A DNA stretch of 64,000 nucleotides from Granulicella sp. dw_53. Lineage in GTDB: Bacteria > Acidobacteriota > Terriglobia > Terriglobales > Acidobacteriaceae. The translations under genes were made by a program, and so were the position numbers. The notes below the pieces were generated by a model, which worked only from the letters and a program-made list of their open reading frames with translations, was not told the origin of the DNA and ran no database searches. Shown one piece after another: positions 61,470 through 64,000 of the stretch. The stretch is taken from contig NZ_JAAVUR010000007.1 in NCBI RefSeq assembly GCF_018449545.1, positions 292,505-356,504 of the forward strand, written 5' to 3'. Numbering within the stretch: position 1 is the first letter of the stretch; every line of letters starts with the position of its first letter.

Positions 61470-61949
61470 TCACTCACCCAACTTGAACAGCCTCTTATCG
61501 TAGGCGATACTCCGCACCCATTCCACCTCCAGCGCAGCCGCCCCGGCATGCAGCGGATTCAGTAGATAATTCCACGACTCAGGCGAGGGAACCGAAGGCA
61601 CCCGCAGCAGCGCCGACTCCCCCGACCCCAACCACCCATCCCCCAACGCCCGCGTAGCCGCCAAAGTCATGGATTGCACCTCCGCAACCCCGTCGACGCC
61701 TTTAGCCACCACGCCCTCCGGAGCCTTCACCTTCATCAACTGAAACCCCACAGGAAACAGCCTCGGATCGCCCCGCAGATTCACCAGCGTCTCCACCAGC
61801 GCCACCGCCGGATGCTCCGACAGATAAACAATCCGCCTCCCCCGCGCAGCCGTATGCCACCGCCCATCCGACCGCTCCCCACCCAACCCCGAAAGATCCC
61901 GATGATTACTAATACGCCACAAAAACATCCCACTCCCCTTCACCAGCAA
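61470..61949 (-). CDS. RES-domain protein (possible NAD+-degrading toxin)
   Basis: A 159-residue RES protein, named for its conserved Arg, Glu and Ser. FLWRISNHRDLSGLGGERSD gives the first arginine, VYLSEHPAVALVETLVNLRG the glutamate, and the segment near SPESWNYLLNPLHA the serine region. RES toxins such as MbcT and Res deplete NAD+ and are held by Xre/MbcA-type antitoxins with an HTH. No such gene was found directly upstream (61950-62211) or downstream (mutM), so it is solitary. The start may be M1 or M8 (61928). Confidence 0.85.
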   Translation of the reverse strand: MLVKGSGMFLWRISNHRDLSGLGGERSDGRWHTAARGRRIVYLSEHPAVALVETLVNLRGDPRLFPVGFQLMKVKAPEGVVAKGVDGVAEVQSMTLAATRALGDGWLGSGESALLRVPSVPSPESWNYLLNPLHAGAAALEVEWVRSIAYDKRLFKLGE

Positions 61950-62010
61950 ACATCACCCAGCACCATGCGGGTACCCTTCCCCAGCCAGAACGGAGCAGCA
62001 CCATGCGGGT

Positions 62011-62073
62011 GCCCCCACCCTTTTTGCAGTCTCATCGCAAATAGGGTGGGGTATCGGGCGAAAGCCCGACCGC
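62011..62073. repeat. hairpin repeat family 2, copy v
   Basis: GCCCCCACCCTTTTTGC pairs with GCAAATAGGGTGGGG around AGTCTCATC and is followed by TATCGGGCGAAAGCCCGACCGC, whose end is itself a small hairpin (CGGGC-GAAA-GCCCG). It fills much of the gap between the RES and DUF4267 genes. Confidence 0.88.
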
Positions 62074-62211
62074 ACTCCTTCCACAACCACCACCGCCGCC
62101 AACCACAATACTCTCAAAGCCTCCACCAATCCCCAAACTCAACAGCGTAGTGACCCGCGACGGAACCATCCTCCCACCCAAAAAAATCGATCCGACCCAG
62201 AGGCATCTCCC

Positions 62212-62592
62212 TCAAATGGCATGGATCAACAAGAGCCCAACGACAAGCATCACCGCGCAGGTGAGGCCATGAATGGAGATCGCCTTCAACTTCGACCCGC
62301 CCGACCCCAAAACGACCGACATATCCCCAAAAGGGATGATGGCCAAGGCAAGTAGAGCGATGCCTAGCGAACGCTTGTCCACGGTCAGCATCAGGATCAG
62401 CACGGCCAATCCACATCCGACGTCCCGAACTCCCTTAAGACGGAGCCAGGCACGAGTGTCAGCATCGGGTGAAGGCAGTCTCAGACCAAAAGTTCCTACC
62501 ATCCGTTGAGGAGATACAAGATACAAACAACCGATCACACTGACCGCCACAGCGATCAGAGCAGCTACGGAAAGCGAAATGACATTTTGCAT
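62212..62592 (-). CDS. DUF4267 family membrane protein
   Basis: A 126-residue protein with four hydrophobic segments and the family-like motif RAWLRLKGVRDVGCGLAV. The frame is open to 62769 across the operator region; the ATG at 62592 with AGGAG eleven bases upstream is preferred. It is divergent from a TetR gene with which it shares operators and is presumably under its control. No function is known. Confidence 0.78.
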   Translation of the reverse strand: MQNVISLSVAALIAVAVSVIGCLYLVSPQRMVGTFGLRLPSPDADTRAWLRLKGVRDVGCGLAVLILMLTVDKRSLGIALLALAIIPFGDMSVVLGSGGSKLKAISIHGLTCAVMLVVGLLLIHAI

Positions 62593-62613
62593 AAAAGTAT
62601 TTTCTCCTAGAAA

Positions 62614-62691
62614 ATCTAGCAACGCTAGATATGACGGGGAGACATTCGGAAAAGATTCACTATTCGTCAAAAAATCTAGCAATGCTATAAT
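62614..62691. promoter_or_regulatory. paired palindromes and promoter between DUF4267 and tetR genes
   Basis: ATCTAGC-AAC-GCTAGAT (62614-62630) is a perfect palindrome; ATCTAGCAATGCTATAAT (62674-62691) is a partial second copy that overlaps a TATAAT -10 box (62686-62691). That box is only eight bases before the tetR ATG. Confidence 0.8.
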
Positions 62692-62699
62692 TTTTAGCA

Positions 62700-63290
62700 A
62701 TGAAAACACCGCCACCAGCGAACCGAATTGCAGAACGAAAACTGCGCGACAAACAGACCCGCCGGGCACAGATCATCACTGCCGCAAGGCAAATCGCGGA
62801 GATCGAAGGGTGGTCCAACGTAACCGTTCGGCGGCTGGCCGACGAAATCTCCTACAGCCAACCCGTCTTGTACGCCCACTTTGAAAACCGCGAAGGCATC
62901 CTTGCCGCGGTCGCGATCGAGGGCTTCCAGGAGCTGGGCCTGGCGTTGGAGAAGGCACGGAAGCGTGTGAAGCGTGGAAGCACGGTCGAATCGGTCGCGG
63001 CCGCATATCTGGAGTTCGCCGCGTCTTCCCCAGCCATGTATGAAGCGATGTTTTCGCTCACCCTGACCGTACCATTCGATAACGCTGCTACTCCCCCAGA
63101 GCTGCGATTCGCGTTCTCCCAATTCCTGGAGTTGTTTCAGGGACAGAGCTTGAAGCCAGAGGTTCTATCGGAACTGTTTTGGGCGAATCTACACGGCATC
63201 GCCGAGCTAACCAGAACCAAGCGATTTCCACCCAGCCGCCAGAAAGAGCGCGTGAGGACGCTCGTCGACCTCTTCACTCTCCCCAGATGA
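62700..63290 (+). CDS. TetR/AcrR-family transcriptional regulator
   Basis: A 196-residue repressor with a basic N-terminal arm (RIAERKLRDKQTRRAQI), the helix-turn-helix VTVRRLADEISYSQPVLYAH near 41-61, and a C-terminal TetR_C-like ligand domain. It has no ribosome site; a TATAAT box eight bases upstream suggests a leaderless transcript. Its operators lie in the gap to the divergent DUF4267 gene, so autoregulation is expected. The effector is unknown. Confidence 0.9.
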   Translation: MKTPPPANRIAERKLRDKQTRRAQIITAARQIAEIEGWSNVTVRRLADEISYSQPVLYAHFENREGILAAVAIEGFQELGLALEKARKRVKRGSTVESVAAAYLEFAASSPAMYEAMFSLTLTVPFDNAATPPELRFAFSQFLELFQGQSLKPEVLSELFWANLHGIAELTRTKRFPPSRQKERVRTLVDLFTLPR

Positions 63291-63474
63291 AACGTTACAG
63301 GCGGTGAGAACGCGATGACTTGAAACGTGCTTTGACCTGTTCTCGTAAATTGAGAGCGCTGATCAGTCAACGTAAGCCGGACTCGGTTTTATCAATCTTG
63401 CTGTGGCAAACAGGAGTAGCTCCCGAATGCATTCAGACAATCACCGCAGTCTAAGAACTGCGCGGCGTGACCCG

Positions 63475-63954
63475 CTATAGCCGCTTGAATTTCCGCAGCA
63501 TGCCGTCCGGCTGCGGCTCGAACCCGAGAGAGTTATAGAGAGCACGTCCGTCATTCGACGCGGCCAGCGTGACCTGGTCTATCCTGGACTCCTGACACCA
63601 GCGCAGCATCTCGTTCAGAAGAGAGCGCGCCACGCCTCGTTTGCGATGCTCCGCATGGGTGTAGACGTTCGCTATATGGGCGGCTCTGCCTACCCGGAAA
63701 GCGCCAGGCAAAGGTCCAATCTCAGAGAGATGAAGGCCACCTCCGGCAACTATTTGGCCGTTCCGTTCCACCACCCAGGCCTTATATAGATCACGTTTCA
63801 TAACATCTACGAACCACGGCGCAGACGCGGCGATGAGCTTTTCGGCATCGTCCCTGTCTACCAGTCCCATATCCAAGAACATTAGGCCTCGGTGCCTGGC
63901 GATCTCACCGGCATCGGCGACATCAGCCGTCCTCAGAACGTACGAACTTTCCAT
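63475..63954 (-). CDS. GNAT-family N-acetyltransferase
   Basis: A 159-residue acetyltransferase. The acetyl-CoA loop is HRKRGVARSLLNEML (motif A, R-x-x-G-x-A), preceded by the strand HIANVYTHAE and followed by the ALYNSLGFEPQ motif B. The substrate is unknown. No partner gene is visible within the window. The start ATG at 63954 has no strong ribosome site. Confidence 0.88.
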   Translation of the reverse strand: MESSYVLRTADVADAGEIARHRGLMFLDMGLVDRDDAEKLIAASAPWFVDVMKRDLYKAWVVERNGQIVAGGGLHLSEIGPLPGAFRVGRAAHIANVYTHAEHRKRGVARSLLNEMLRWCQESRIDQVTLAASNDGRALYNSLGFEPQPDGMLRKFKRL

Positions 63955-64000
63955 ACCTTATTATGCGCATGAGCTATGCGGCGCCCCGAATTGTTCTTAC

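Overview
The window is GC-rich bacterial chromosome, densely packed with genes on both strands. It looks like an Acidobacteriota genome of the Terriglobia/Acidobacteriaceae kind (Granulicella, Edaphobacter, Terriglobus). This is inferred from a 1160-residue Oar-like TonB-dependent receptor with an N-terminal carboxypeptidase-regulatory domain, Gfo/Idh/MocA and PmoA-family proteins side by side, many small exported single-domain enzymes, and two families of dispersed hairpin repeats between genes. No tRNA, rRNA, CRISPR array, transposase, integrase or phage gene was recognised, so this is mainly core chromosome with scattered small accessory modules.

Layout. 1-6.2 kb: ABC-2 exporter, gluQ, an AhpD-like protein, a Y-family polymerase, acyl-CoA carboxylase beta subunit and a cupin. 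6.2-10.7 kb: the TonB-dependent receptor and a small exported regulatory-domain protein. 10.7-18.5 kb: a LysW-like mini-protein, an M28 peptidase, a catalytically dead rhomboid, aspS, an NTF2-like protein, hisS with a large low-GC insertion, and a gamma-carbonic anhydrase. 19-25 kb: rpsU, a zinc-ribbon protein, a metallo-hydrolase, a frameshifted MntA/HepT module, rplU-rpmA, a membrane glycosyltransferase and dut. 25-34 kb: purL-purF and purD, separated by a MerC-like protein, VOC, pirin, RidA and DinB-fold proteins. 34-42.5 kb: a divergent mntR/mntH pair with a tandem operator, the Gfo/Idh/MocA-PmoA pair, and a Q/P-rich YXWGXW lipoprotein. 42.8-52.9 kb: acnA, a beta-lactamase-family hydrolase, an SDR, a diguanylate cyclase, the yceD-rpmF-plsX cluster and a lipoprotein glycosidase. 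53-64 kb: two TetR/small-membrane-protein pairs with readable operators, a HipA-like kinase/DUF3037 cassette, an SDR, thiE, sthA, a ROK protein, a Cdh-type pyrophosphatase, mutM, a solitary RES-domain protein and a GNAT acetyltransferase.

How the genes work together. Clear functional groups are purine synthesis (purL, purF, purD), translation (aspS, hisS, gluQ, rpsU, rplU, rpmA, rpmF), lipid precursor supply (plsX, acyl-CoA carboxylase), manganese or iron homeostasis (mntR/mntH), and nucleotide and redox hygiene (dut, mutM, sthA). The observations most worth a second look are the roughly 130-residue AT-richer insertion in the HisRS catalytic domain, two hairpin-repeat families that share one loop sequence and show compensatory stem changes, the HipA-like kinase/DUF3037 pair, the orphan LysW-like carrier, the rhomboid pseudoprotease, and three divergent regulator/target pairs whose operators can be read by eye.
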